A DNA stretch of 64,000 nt from Prosapia bicincta (GCA_036971475.1 JBAIZL010000001.1:111232850-111296849); one strand, 5' to 3'. Shown: positions 42,602-54,870, counted from the first letter of the stretch. The notes: a model not told the origin generated them from the sequence alone. Translations and numbers: made by a program.

Positions 42602-43467
42602 TGTAGTCCATTACGTTCGGTGAATCTTATTAATCACTTAAAACAATAGTTTAAGACTATTAGAACTTTAAATTTAGTAAATTTGTTAAAACTTAATGAG
42701 ACAGAGCGTTTTCGATCTTTATGTGCCGATCTTCATCAGTGTCTTCACCTTGGAGTTATTGGGTCAAAAGTTGACCGTTTTAAAGATAGGTTTTCAATAG
42801 TATCAGATGATATGTGTGATTTGTATTGTGTTTGTTCGTTTAGTATGTTTGTACTTTGTGTTTTTGTGTGTCTGTAAATTTCATATTGTTCTAGTGTGTT
42901 GAGATGTGGTTTTTTTTGTTGATGTGCTGGATTTCTAGTTTGTGGTAAATGTCTGTCTATTTGTGTCCTGTTTCTTTTATATGATTGTAAAATGTTGAGT
43001 TGGTGTTCTGTTTGTGTTCCTCGACTCTTTGTTCAAAGCTGCAAACTGTTTGTCAAATGTAGAATTTATTACAATCGTAGCAGTTCAGTTTGTATACGCC
43101 TAGTGCTTGCAGCTTTTCTTTGTTGTTGTTGTTGTGTTGTATTTTGTATTGTAACTTGCTATTAGTTTTGTATACTATTATGAGCCCTATTTTTTGAAAT
43201 TTGAGGGCTATTTTGTTTGTTGTTGTTTATGTATGGTAATGTGATGTATTTGTTTTCCCCGTCTGTAGTGTTAATTTTAGTTTTTTCTTGTATTTTGTAC
43301 CATAGTTTGTCTATTATTGTGGTGATGTATCCATTTTTGTATGCTAGATATTTAATTTTGTTTAGTTCTTTGTTTATGTTATCGGTGGTAATTGGAACTT
43401 CTTTAAGTCTATGGAGCATGGATTTGTGATTAGTAATTAAGTTATTAGTAATTATTGAGTATGTCAA
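42602..43467 (-). pseudogene. Penelope-like retroelement 2, RT tail plus GIY-YIG
   Basis: The RT C-terminal region reads HRLKEVPITTDNINKELNKI and KYLAYKNGY (the NGY segment after RT in PLEs). After shifts the endonuclease follows: LQALGVYKLNCYDCNKFYI with a stop where G of YIGQT should be, then EQRVEEHKQN and a C-terminal LNTLEQYEIYRHTK. The coding part ends TPR-stop at about 42745. Directly after come the hammerhead-like hairpin and, about 85 nt on, the shared TTCACCGAACGTAATGG tail. The N-terminal two thirds are missing. It is the same subfamily as remnant 3. Confidence 0.9.
42706..42739 (-). other. Hammerhead-like hairpin after GIY-YIG stop, PLE 2
   Basis: CTGATGA (42739-42733), extra A, GATC, ten-base loop, GATC, GAAAACGC. 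It begins six bases after the stop codon. Confidence 0.6.
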
Positions 43468-43545
43468 ATACGTTGTAAACTATTTTATTACTAAAAATAT
43501 TTATCTTTACAGTGTGATCCTATTACAACACTATAGGTTATCCCT

Positions 43546-43559
43546 GGGGGGGGGGGGGG
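43546..43559. repeat. G homopolymer, 14 bases
   Basis: An uninterrupted G run, rare in this AT-rich DNA, about 80 bp beyond the 5' limit of PLE remnant 2. Confidence 0.95.
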
Positions 43560-43809
43560 AGCTTTGAGGCTCAAGCTCTCTCCAAAATATGGAAAAGCAA
43601 ATGTTTTCTAACCTTAAAGTAACACTATAGGCTAAATATAAATTAAAATGCCATTTCCGACGTTTGTCCGTTCGTTCCTGATTTGTTTCTATCTAATAAT
43701 AATTAGTAGAATATGTTTACAAACCCATATTAATCGTTAATTTACTATACTCTATTAATTAATAAATACCCCTATATACAATGTAATAAATAGGTGGCTT
43801 GTATTGTAA

Positions 43810-43925
43810 ACTAGCTAATCCTGCAAACTTCGTAAAGCCTAAAAGGCATTGAATGGAGTGTTATTATTAGCTAAAATAAATTTAGTATTTTATTAACATA
43901 TTATTAGATGCACTTATTGTAGACG
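43810..43925 (+). repeat. Dispersed repeat B, copy 2
   Basis: ACTAGCTAATCCTGCAAAC then TGAATGG and AATTTAGTATTTTA. It aligns with the reverse complement of 28618-28729. Confidence 0.7.
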
Positions 43926-44204
43926 ATCGAAAAAAGTGTGATCCAGAAAATATTTTGAATAAAAGTTATTTATTGAAGTGAATTTGAAGATACAATAATC
44001 TTTTCGTATATTGATTGGCATTTGTTGGAAAATAATTTTAGATTGTTGATTCTTGCCTAGCAACTAAAATTGGAAATTATTTCAATGAAATGTCTTAAAC
44101 TAAGATAAGATATAAAGTAATTTTTTATGATATTTTGACACTAAAAATTACATATTGGAAAACATTATTATGTCACCAGCAAATTTCCCAGGAATCCAGG
44201 AATG

Positions 44205-44270
44205 TACTCAATTTCCTAAAGTTTCATGGCGATCGCGTCAGTGGTTTAGTAACACTTAAGGTTCACATCC
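44205..44270 (+). repeat. Possible transposon fragment
   Basis: AAGTTTCATGGCGATCGCG, then CAGTGGTTTAG. I associate this text with dispersed insect repeats from memory only. No second copy was found in the window. Confidence 0.3.
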
Positions 44271-44289
44271 ATTCATACATACTTTCATT

Positions 44290-44408
<119 letters not shown>

Positions 44409-44527
44409 TGATACGTATTCCTTCACGGATGGAAAAATATGACGAATAGTTATTATCTATCTTTATAGCATACAAAATCCGATTTTATGCACTGCATAAT
44501 GAACGGATGTACTCCAGATAATAACTG

Positions 44528-44530
<3 letters not shown>

Positions 44531-44561
<31 letters not shown>
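44531..44561. repeat. (TA)n microsatellite
   Basis: About 31 bp of TA repeats. Confidence 0.95.
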
Positions 44562-44563
<2 letters not shown>

Positions 44564-45363
44564 GTCATTAACAATATATTTAACGTATAATATTTAATAA
44601 TATATATATAGATGAGGGTAATTAATTATTGTGTAATGTCAAGGAGTATCCCTATAACTCCTTTGCTACGACATAAAACGTTTAAAACTTACAATAGTAC
44701 TACCAAATAATATTCTTTATCCACCTCTAAGTTCAACCCTTATTTTTTTCTACGAATAGTGGCGAAAAGTGTGTTCGTCTATTCTCCAATTGTAACTCTT
44801 CTTTAAATAGAATATTATTGCATTAAAATAGGCTAACATATTACACAATTAACAATAATAAAACCATTGTAAACGTATGATTATTGCTTAAAACATTTTT
44901 CATTATAACTATTGATTGTCTGATAATATTTGTTTATAAAATTTGTGAAATTTGAGGAAGAACTAAAATAGATTGGTTATACATTATAAGTGTAAATATG
45001 ACTTTTAAAAACTGTAGATTAGTGACAATTAGAAAAAGGTTTTTGATATTTTTCGTTTCATAATTTTGAAAATAAATGACAAAATAATCATGGAGTAAAC
45101 TAGCTTAATAAAGTATAACTTTTAACTAAGCAATGGAAAAAAACATTATTGACCGTTAATTATTGAATATTATTAACAGATAGAAATTATAAGAATGTAA
45201 AACGAGTAAAGTGCCTATTAGGGCATACTAAGCTCATTGTGTCAAATAGGTATTTAAAGCGGTAAAAGTACTCCACATTCATGAGTGAGTAGCAATTACA
45301 AAACGTAAAATAATCTGTAAACATATTTTGCTAACTGATAAGATATGCGTTTTATCCATAAAT
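44562..45363. other. No gene seen
   Basis: AT-rich, nothing identified. Confidence 0.5.
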
Positions 45364-45537
45364 GCACCAAAGAGTTTCTAAACGTTTTAGACGCCATTTT
45401 GATTCACCTAAAAAATAAGTACGTATTTATTCTAAACCTTAGGGTAACTTTGGTACTTGAACCGTAGACAGGACCTTCAATACTGAATGAGGCAATACAG
45501 AATACCCAGTTTATATTCTAGACCACAAACTCCAAAC
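45364..45537 (+). repeat. Repeat F, copy 1
   Basis: Direct duplicate of 45826-45990. Shared blocks include CCAAAGAGTTTCTAAACG-like text, CTTAGGGTAA, GGACCTTCAATA and TTTATAT. It immediately precedes repeat E copy 2. Confidence 0.75.
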
Positions 45538-45538
45538 A

Positions 45539-45710
45539 AGGAATTCACACAAATTGGACCGTTTATTTTACGAATTCTGTATGTAAACCCATTTTGTTTC
45601 GAATAACATAAGAGGATTTCGTTACAAGAATGGACTAAAATATTTGAAGGAAAGGGTGAGCGTAAACCCTAAGCCCTGTGACGTCAACGGAAATCAATAT
45701 CGTTTCCTAA
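45539..45710 (+). repeat. Dispersed repeat E, copy 2
   Basis: Second copy of the 41855-42040 unit, lying between the two copies of repeat F. Confidence 0.8.
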
Positions 45711-45825
45711 AAGATATAAAAGCTATTTAATGCAGTCTTCAATCGTTAGAGAGATAAAATTAAAAGTCTAGAATTAATTAGGGGAGACATTCTACTAATT
45801 AGAAAGAACTGCTTTCAATCTTAGC

Positions 45826-45990
45826 AGCTCCAAAGAATTTCTAAATGTTTTTGACTCATCCTAATATATAAGCACTTATTTTGAACCGTAGGGTAATTGT
45901 TGGTGCTTGAATCGTAAATCGGACCTTCAATAAATAAATAATGAAGCAATACAATATCAACAGGGGTTTATATACTAAACCTTAAACATT
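45826..45990 (+). repeat. Repeat F, copy 2
   Basis: Direct repeat of 45364-45537 at an offset of about 462 bp. Confidence 0.75.
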
Positions 45991-48900
45991 TCAACGGTTA
46001 AACACTCATTATCGGAAAGGGCGAACATCACTGATATATTCACTACTAAATTTTAAATAGATATTATTCTAACATGCTTAATAATATTGTATTAATTCTT
46101 TATAACAACAAACTGCTTTCATAGATAAATTTAACACTTAAACATACACTGTCAATCTTATTATGATTGGTAGCAACAGTGTACTTGCGTTTTCGTGACG
46201 AACTCTATGCCTTTTGTGTGTACGCCTTTACACTCACTCTATTTCCAAGCACAATGAAGTGTTGTAAACAGAGTTTATTCTTCTGATGTAGGTAGCTTCT
46301 ATTGCTCATGATTATCCCTGAATTTAGTTATTATTCCATGCGCCAGTGTTGAATAATTTATCAGGCTTTAATTGTATTTGAATTTAATAGTTCACTATTC
46401 CAGGATATATAAAAGTGAAGCATTTAAATGAAGGTAAGCTAGCGTGAAGGAGGTTTTGTTTAGAATGTTTAGTAGTACAGTAGAATGTTTATAACCGTCA
46501 AACAAAGGGGATTAGGCGTAGTTTACTAGCCTTTTAAGTCTGTTAAATAGGTATACGGATGTTTTAAGTGTATATTTGAATGATTGTTGTAAACTCTGCT
46601 GCATATTGTGTTTCCCAAATTTTACTTTTTATATATAGTACCAATTTTTAAATATCTGTTTCACTTGCATTTACAAATATGTAATATATCAACTACATTT
46701 AAAGTATGTGATATATTTTTATATAAAATCACTATCCCTTATATATTTCATCCCCGTCTGTGAAATCAAGCATGGTTTGTGTTGTTAGATAAAGTAGATT
46801 GTTTTGTCGATACTTAAGTTCTAATACAGTTATAAAAACGTGTTCCGAAAAAATCAACTACAGGATCTTAATATCAAGTGCTAAGTTGTCTTTAAGGCTT
46901 TAAAAATTAATAATTTATTAAATATATTAATATATTCAGTATTTGCGTTCAATACGGCCCAAATAATCACAAATATTAGGAAATATAATTTTATAAGGGC
47001 TTCCTAAGCTTGTATCATATATGGAATGTAATGTATTTTCAGGCCTTTGAAAGTTGTTTAAGGGAAAACAAATGTTTTATTGAATTTCTAAACGGTTTTG
47101 TATTTCTTTAAGAGACCATTAATCAAGAAGATATTGGTTATTTATGTACAAGGTTTTATTAGATTTAAAAAAACCTAATAAAAAGACAATTATATTTAAT
47201 AACTTATTCATAGTAAAATGTCTTTCTAAAAACCTTTTCAATTATATAAGTTTGATGAATCTTTTATTTAACTACATATAAAATATATTGAGGGGTATAT
47301 ACACCCCTTTAGGCTTGCAAAATGCATGTAATTTAAACTCTTTTCAACATCCCAAGACAATTTACAAAGACGTTTTGGATGCAACAATCGTTGCTTATTT
47401 GTTTTGACAAACCTAACCTCAATAAACGGAACAAGTGTTTCAGTGGTAGCCAATGTTTCCTTAAGATCGGAGCTTGAACAAAGTTGGTGGCCTTGAAACG
47501 TAAATATTATTATACTAATACAGTTTACTTATTGAAGTTAAAATTCGTTCAGTTAGCAACGTTTATTCCTTTAAACCAATTATCTCGTATTGAAAAGAGG
47601 CTTTCTTGTTATTTTTTGGAAAGTTAGCTTTTATCTTTTATAAAACGTTCCTCATTTTACCAACACATACTTAAATTCATTATTGGATGTTATCTTTGAA
47701 TTATAAATCTTAGTTTGGAATTCTTTGTTTCTCAAACGTAGGGTTATAGTTTTACTTAGATAAGTAATCAACTATTTTTAAAAGTATAAAATTGTTCCTA
47801 GTACACCTTTAACATTTACTAAACGACCCTACTCTCTCATTACCTATGTTATATCTAGGGAATTTATAGTTTGGAAAATATGATTTTAAGTTGCGGATTT
47901 TCTAGTTACACCCAATAAGGTACTTCTTGTTTGTTTTCATACGTTAAATAATTTGCAATCATTGTAATAAATGTTTTTACAAAATCCAAATGGTTCTTGT
48001 AACTTCAAAACTACTAGATGGTTTGAAACATTTTATAAAGTGGGTATTGTGATGCACACAAACTGACTATGGAGGGTATTTTTACTCCGGTTATTTTACG
48101 TACTGAATAATTTGTTTCAAGCAATTGTATATTGTTTATAGTTGTTTTTGTGTTTACATAATTACTATTGAAGTAGAAATACTTTAGGAAGAATATTTAC
48201 ACGGGATGTTTCTACTGTAAAAATATAGTTTACAAATTTTTGAATGATATTTTTTTATTTTTTTTGAAAATTTCAATATATTTTGTTTCACTACTGTTTT
48301 ACAGTTTTTCCTGAAATAATTAACATCCCCTGCGTAATACATATACAACCTTTATCGCTAAAATGTAGTGACATAAAAAAGATACTTTATGAAGATATAA
48401 AGTAGAACGGTAGTATTGTATTCATAAAGGCTGTAAGGCGATTATTTGCTTTCGTAAATAATTGCTAAAGCGATTATATTTTATAGGCCGGCCGTACGTT
48501 CAGATGCTTTATTAACGTTTCCAATTAATAATAAAACGATACTCTCAGATTATACCGATATGAAAGCTTTATTGAAAGCAGATTGTGTAGTTTAGAAAGC
48601 ATTTATGTGTGGTCACTGACAAAACCCATAATTAGGCTAAAAGCTCATCTATATTTATGAAAGCTATCCTCACTCACAGATTCACAATCAAAGCACGACA
48701 TAAACTGTTACTACGTGTCCTTGATTTGGAAATGTGCATGCGATTTTGTAAAAGTGTAATTGTATGCCGTTTTTTATAAATTTTGTAATAGAACATCTGT
48801 TGCTATTGTCACGTGATAGGGGTCAGCAGTTTCACATTCGTTAAACAACAATTAAATAGAACTGTTGTAGTATGTGGATAAACAACACTATGAGTTATTT

Positions 48901-50004
48901 AGGAATCTATAAACTAATATATTTATGTAAATATTTATAGTTCTGTAAAATTGGAAGTCTTCAGTTTTATGGTAAACCTATACTTCCTTCCATAATTTTT
49001 TTTATGGATAATGGTAGCTATATAAAATACGCAAGAAAAAAGTATTTATATTCAACGTGTCACAGAGTAAAAAATCAGGACAGGTATGTTTCTTTTTGTC
49101 GTGATTCGTATCAGCAGAACAGCTTTAAGTTTGTTATGCATGTAAGTTATGTAAATGATCATGAATTTTGTTTAAATAAATATTTTAATTTACAATTGTA
49201 TACTTATTTATATTTAAATTAGCATCATCTATATACATAGGCATAAAATATATTTACAAAAAAATTCATAGCCGTAATTACTGTATAAATAACACAAAAA
49301 TAACATGGACAACCAACAAACAAATATTTTTAAATATATACGACTAAACTAATAGAACCAAAAATACTGCATAAATAACTTGAACATATCTGTATAATAA
49401 GTTAGTAAAGTGCATTAGAACTCATATAGGAATGTGATGGTATAAAAGTTGATGGATAACCTTATTGTGTGTGAGCTTTTAGTAGTAATTGTGTCAAGTA
49501 GCACCCATTGATGGTAAACATGTTGCTGAAACTACAGCAGATGAAGTTTAACGTTTAAGTACAGGCTAACGTATTTTATCGTACTTATATACAAGACCGA
49601 GATGGTTTTGCAAAATATCGGAAATATAGGTTATAGGAGAAAAGCAGTTGGGGTGTTGTGGAAGAATACAATTTTAGGAATTTCACCTAGTAAATCATAA
49701 TAGTTAATGATTATGACTCAAATATTATTGCAATAGGATTACGAAATATCAAATCTTTGTTATTGTAAAATAATGTTTAAGGAAGACTTAAATTAATTAG
49801 AGATTTGGAATTACGTATAACGTTTAAAATATTGGAAGTTATTAGGCCTACACTAGCAGTCGTTCTTTCATAATACAACCGTGCGCAAAGCAGAGGCAAT
49901 GGCTTCAAAAACAAAAATGACAGCAACTCTAATTTCAAATAAAAGTTTAAAACAAAACAAATGTCAAAAGGTATTTACTTTTGCCTAATACCTTTTATTT
50001 TACC

Positions 50005-50007
<3 letters not shown>
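45991..50007. other. AT-rich stretch, nothing well supported
   Basis: About 4 kb without a recognisable gene. A minus-strand frame at 47268-47453 and a plus-strand one at 49004-49222 have no family features. Text at 49507-49545 (GTAGCACCCATTGATGG, then TGCTGAAACTACAGC) resembles the 32.5 kb hammerhead-like unit but is degenerate. Confidence 0.5.

Positions 50008-50066
<59 letters not shown>
50008..50066. repeat. (TA)n microsatellite
   Basis: About 59 bp of TA repeats directly beside PLE remnant 4. Confidence 0.97.
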
Positions 50067-50069
<3 letters not shown>

Positions 50070-50086
50070 TTTTGATATATAACGTT

Positions 50087-50188
50087 ATTCATGTATTTTT
50101 GCGATTATGTAAGATGGTGCTGTTGTGAAATTTATTAGTGGTCTAAATGGTGTGTTGGGTTTGTGGATTTTAGGTATCCCTGATAATA
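50087..50188 (-). pseudogene. PLE remnant 4, inverted RT fragment
   Basis: The minus strand reads GIPKIHKPNTPFRPLIN then APSYIIAKIHE, a match to the conserved LPKIHK ... RPIVS ... SPTY block at the start of the PLE RT. It runs opposite to the GIY-YIG piece that begins about 10 bp to the right, so the two element parts are head to head. Confidence 0.85.
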
Positions 50189-50195
50189 TTGGTTA

Positions 50196-50435
50196 ACATT
50201 GGATAACATATTGGATAACATACTTGAAATAAATAATAACCCAATAGAACTAAACTCACTAGAAAAATACCACATTTATAAAAACATACACAACAATTTA
50301 ATGAATCTACAAACAACATATACAGAAGACATACTATATAAAAACATCATACACACAGATCAAGAGAAAGTGCGTGTAACGTCAACAAATACCAATATCA
50401 CGGACCGAACATCTACAACAGAAAAATATCAGTGA
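50196..50435 (+). pseudogene. PLE remnant 4, GIY-YIG C-terminal part
   Basis: The frame reads ILEINNNPIELNSLEKYHIY and continues to a stop at about 50433. It matches the C-terminal LNTLE-[QR]-YEIY segment of remnants 2 and 3, which holds the conserved Glu of the endonuclease. The GIY and YIG motifs themselves are missing. A hammerhead-like hairpin follows the stop at once. Confidence 0.8.
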
Positions 50436-50436
50436 T

Positions 50437-50462
50437 TCGACAATGGTCAAGTGACCGAAAGG
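50437..50462 (+). other. Hammerhead-like hairpin after GIY-YIG stop, PLE 4
   Basis: TCGACAA (core CTGANGA with changes), extra T, GGTC, AAGT loop, GACC, GAAA. The stem is perfect; the first core bases are mutated. Confidence 0.55.
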
Positions 50463-51899
50463 TGCCTCAACACTCAAGGTAAAATTATTGCACTTAATGG
50501 TGGATAACATTACTTACAATAAAAATATATTAACTTCATATATATTTATATATACTAGCTGACTTCAAATCACCTAAAAGTCAACGAACAGTTGATTATA
50601 TATATTTATATATAAACTATTACTAATTGATAAAACTGCACATAAAAGCGTTACTCTAGTCAAATATTTTAACTTTAATTTCATCACGGAATGAAAAAAG
50701 TTTTAGAAACAGCTAGAATGATATGTGTTTTTTTTGTTTCATAACATTATTTTATTTAGTTTATTAGTTAGAAAATAAGCAAAGTTTATGTTTCAAACAG
50801 CACTGTCAAAAAAAGACCGAGAGTTAAAATATATTTTGCCTTTATAAACAAAGTAAAATGATAAGTCCTCACTCGTTTTTAATTATTTTACGCCCACGCA
50901 GATTCATGTTAGACATTTCTTTGTCGGAAAAATAATAGTTTTTTAATGCACAATAATTCAGTAAATACTTTACACATTATCTACTTAGATTACAGATTTC
51001 ATTCTCAATGTACCTTTTAGCACCAATTCAGAGTTCGAAAAAGAGTTAGTTTGAAGCCTTGATTAGAGATAATTATTTATGTAAAACAAAATAACCCTAC
51101 TTATTCTACAGTCAATCACTTTATATTTACTAAAACCTATATTATTTAATGTAATTATAGTTATATACCTTTATGAAGTATTAAATGTCTAAATTAAAAC
51201 GGAAGATTTAGTTAATCATGTTTCTTGCCAACTTTACGATTAATAGTATTGAATAGCTTTCATAGAATTTTCAAACGTACAGTTTCTTTGGATTAACAGA
51301 GACACAATTGGAAGAAATAAATCATTCTTTGAGAAATTGATTTAGTTACAAAAAATTACATTTTCGTTTATATAAATTTTTTTATAAGAGCTGAAATTTT
51401 AAAAATTTAGGTGAAATAGGACTATAAGCTATATTATTTATCATAGGAATACTCAACTGGACTGTTTCAAAACCAATCAAATATACAATTAATTCCGTTT
51501 ATATTTCTGATAAGAAACGACATAAAACAAGATAAACTTCCTGTTTTGATGATTTAAGCCACGTGTTTATTCACATGTCCAGCAACAAAAGAAAATACAT
51601 TGATTATCGTGTCGTTACTAAGCAACATCTTTACACTAAACCAACCCTCATTCTTCATTTACGATAGACTTGGTTTTCAAAATAAGAAAATTATTTGTAT
51701 TTGATCTTGATACATAAAAATTTTGAAGATAGGTTTGGTTAAACGTTATTAATAAATACAATCTTATTTCCATCCTAATATTATTCCATAATATTATGTG
51801 TTACTCGCACTAATAATTTGTACCCCCCTGTTTTTTTTTTTAATTGTATTTGATATAACTTATTATTCAAAAATCTCACATTTTTTCACAAATGATTAT
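50463..51899. other. AT-rich stretch, mostly unassigned
   Basis: ACTAGCTGAC at 50556 resembles the terminus of repeat B, but the similarity does not extend clearly. Nothing else identified. Confidence 0.5.
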
Positions 51900-52078
51900 T
51901 CTTTTACTATGAAAAGTCTCACCGGGTAAATTGTGTTACCAACTTCATCTTACGATTTAACTTAGGCAGTCTGCTGTATATTCAAATCGTTCTAGAGAAG
52001 ATGGGTTACATTAAAATGCTCGCTTGTATTTCCAAAAAAAGATTTAATTTCAGAACCATTTAAAATATTACACTTTAA
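51900..52078 (+). repeat. Dispersed repeat D, copy 2
   Basis: Second copy of the unit at 21361-21570, same orientation. Confidence 0.7.
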
Positions 52079-52609
52079 AAAACTCCTTTTAAGAAACCGG
52101 AGTTGCCAACCAGTAGCTCCAGTTTTCCGGGCATTCCAGAGCTACCTAAGTAGAAACTTCCCCTTTGATACCCCTCGTAGCCTCAAAATACCTCTCTGAT
52201 AAAGATCTAAGTAGAGGAGTCGGGCCTTTATCTACTATCGGTTGTTTCCATATAAGGGCCGGACCTCTAGAATGGTAACCTGAATTTGGGCAGTAAAGGG
52301 TTATAGCAAGCAGCAATCAATATGGCCACTGGTAGTGGACCAATACTCTTTGTGATCACTTGTACATTCAATGAAACCGTTTTGAAAGTAACAATAATTA
52401 GGTGGGTAAAATAAATGATTAAAAATCTTGTAAGAATAAAAAAAATAAATTATTTACTAGGGGCTCATAGCAGCATTTTCTGCCTACATTTTGTTACAAT
52501 AAAATGAAAAGAAATATTCACTGTTAAAAACCTTTTGATAGTTTAAGTATTGTATTATTAATATAATTCAAATATCAATAAATTAACGCTAGAATCACAG
52601 TAATATTTC
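52079..52609. other. No gene seen
   Basis: A less AT-rich stretch at 52090-52340 has no recognisable frame. Confidence 0.45.
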
Positions 52610-52619
52610 TTGGTAAAAA

Positions 52620-53200
52620 AAATGTTTTGGTGTAAATATTTTCATCATTGTTTATTTTCTTTTCTGTGCTTCGGTTTTCTGTTTGAACCCTAATATCTCA
52701 AGGGCTCTTACTTTACTAAAATATACATATAACTGTCCATGACTGAATTCTGTGTTTCTCAAATGAATACCAAGTTATTCAAAGGTTTGCTCTTCAGCTT
52801 TGATCATTGTCGTGGCAAAGTTTAGCCTTACTGGAAATTAAGTACTAACGAATGAAAAAGGCTAATTTCTATCTGTTGTTAATAGTTTTACTTTTGAAAG
52901 AATTTCTGATTGCCCTTTGTTTCTGCCAGTAACTAGTTCTAATTATGATGATTATTCCAACATATTTTTCAAATTTTGTCTTACTCCATTTACCAGTCCA
53001 GAAGACATATTCATATTTCTCATTAACATTACTATAGCTCCAGTCTTTATTTTTAAATTTATGAAAGCATTCCAGGTGATGTTATTGAATTTAAGGGAAC
53101 AATATTCTGAATCAATATTTTCATTATTTAGAGGGAGCCTAAAATTTTGAATATGTACATCAGCCCCTCCTCCGTCATTATAAGTCGTCCCTACCCAGAT
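52620..53200 (-). pseudogene. Helitron Pif1-like helicase, C-terminal remnant
   Basis: Across frames the minus strand reads NSITSPGML, then KTGAIVMLMRNMN, SGLVNGVR, LVTGRNKGQSEI, PVRLNFATTMIKAEEQTFE and LRNTEFSHGQLYV. These match, in order, the end of the Helitron Rep-helicase: the NINPPGMP-like and GAPIMLLRNL segments, the GLCNGTR segment, and the final AFAMTINKAQGQT ... FSHGQLYVALSRV block. Stops and shifts interrupt it in several places. The Rep nuclease and Walker motifs are absent. Helitrons move by rolling-circle replication; this piece is dead. Confidence 0.85.
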
Positions 53201-53489
53201 TATCCTGAATTTTTTTCTTTTTTTTTTTGTTTTTTAGGTGAATTCCATTCATTTTATTCCAACAAACTAGAAAAAATTAAATTTTAAAAATTTTGTCCAT
53301 CAATCAATAGTCTTTAAACATGACATCCTTCTAGAAAGACGTTAATTTATTAGGACATCATTTTTGCATTTTTTTTGCTTTAATGGGTAATGAAACATTT
53401 GTGGTAGTAAATAATTTTTATTATACAAAAATCAACTATTATATGAAAAATGAATACATACTTTTGTGGTATGAAATAAAACAATCTAC

Positions 53490-54110
53490 ATGCAGGGGTT
53501 GTCACATTTCATACACTTCGTTGTAGTTTTTTTTTTTAACAAGCTCGACACTTAAATTGCTGCTTCTTTCCAGTTAAGAGAGTAGGCAAGCTACACACGA
53601 TATGATCTACAGATCTACACCATCATAACGGCTGTCCACGAGTGATGTCTTACTTGGGCGTCCTCGTTGGAAAACCACCCTTTGGTTGGACTCCAAAATA
53701 TTATCAGCAACTCTCCTTCGGAATTCTAAATGGTCCATATTTTTTTATTCCTTCCGCCTGTAAAGTTTCCAGGCGTTGTACTCGCACACATCTATAAGAT
53801 GAGCCAGTAAGGGGAAGTATCATTTTTTCCCAAGGATCCCACATCTATATAATGAAATATTCTGATCAGCTCTGTCGTTATCACCCATGAACTGATTATA
53901 GTTGTGAATGACTTGTGGCTGTATGACTTGGATTTTCTTTTTTTTCTCTCTTGAAAACCTACTCGCTAATGCCGGGGGACGTACACCGTCCACATTTGTA
54001 GCCATTGTAACTATATTGTTGTCATTCCAACGTGTTACACTTATTCCCGAAAGATGATCAGTTGAATAATCTTACGCTCCCCTGTCCTTTTTTTTCATTT
54101 CCTCTACACT
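53490..54110 (-). pseudogene. piggyBac transposase 2, C-terminal half
   Basis: The minus strand reads ISVTRWNDNNIVTMATN, then VDGVRP, KIQVIQPQVIHNYNQFMG, DNDRADQNISLYR, GKKWYFPLLAHLIDV (after a shift) and NAWKLYRR, a canonical piggyBac order around the last catalytic aspartate. The usual G-G-V-D-R-A-D is G-D-N-D-R-A-D here. Further on come RRVADNIL and remnants of the cysteine-rich C-terminus with KQQFKCRAC and KCMKCDNPCM. The N-terminal half is missing. It retains the middle and C-terminal regions lost from the 24 kb copy but is on the opposite strand. Confidence 0.9.
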
Positions 54111-54189
54111 CTTCAAAGGCCAGCTCCATGAATACGGTTTTCCCTAATTGCATCCAGAATTAACACTTGCTCATATATTTTATCTATTA

Positions 54190-54870
54190 CCACATTTTAG
54201 ATTCCAGGGTTAATTAATTATCTCAACAATTATCTCAAACGTGTATTTGAAAGGAATAAACAAATGCAACATTGGAAGAGGACTTACTATATGTGTTAGA
54301 ATTAACTATTTAGTGTTGTGCTGGATTAGGAAAATAAAATGTAAAAAATAAAAAAAATTCTTTAAGTATACAAATTATTAAAGTTACAATCGGGCATTAA
54401 TAAAACAATTCTGAAATATTCCGTTGCCAAATTGATTTTATTTAGGCCTATACCAATGCACAAAAGGTATGCTTTAGAAATACAAAAGAGGATAAATACA
54501 CATATATTTATTGGTTGTTTATATTCATAAAATGTGTAAAGAGCCATACATTATACTCTTATTATATTAAATCTTGCTTCAAATTCAAATAAGAAAGCGG
54601 CGTTTTGGTATTATTGAAATTGAATTTGTCATTTTGAAAACATATTTCTTTAAGCACAAAAGTCAGTATACTGAGATCAGCGATTACTATCAAAACCATT
54701 TAGAAACAATAAGTGTATTTATTTCGTCTGGGCTCTTACAGTCTCGCTGCGGTTGGCATACAAGTGACGTCATCGGGAGACCACAGCAACGGCGACGAGA
54801 TAATTATCCGACTTTAAGTGATAAAGCTCCTATAACCTATTTATCAGGTTATTTCGACTCACAGATTATA
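54190..54870 (+). repeat. Dispersed repeat A, copy 2
   Basis: Second copy of 25660-26325. The invariant 47 bp core is at 54730-54776, with TGACGTCA at 54765-54772. CCAGGG-TTAA at 54204-54213 marks its left edge and resembles a piggyBac-type end; in copy 1 the TTAA is altered. Confidence 0.85.
54765..54772. promoter_or_regulatory. TGACGTCA (CRE-like) in repeat A copy 2
   Basis: Same octamer and surroundings as at 26240-26247. Confidence 0.35.

Noticed and set aside
47268..47453. 61-codon minus-strand ORF (MATTETLVPFIEV...)
   Set aside because: Composition is somewhat protein-like, but there is no family, splice or repeat evidence to support it.
49004..49222. 72-codon plus-strand ORF
   Set aside because: AT-driven residue use and no motif; chance ORF is the simpler reading.
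49507..49545. GTAGCACCCATTGATGG ... GCTGAAAC as a further hammerhead
   Set aside because: Resembles the 32.5 kb unit but the core C is T and stem II does not pair convincingly. Kept only as a note.
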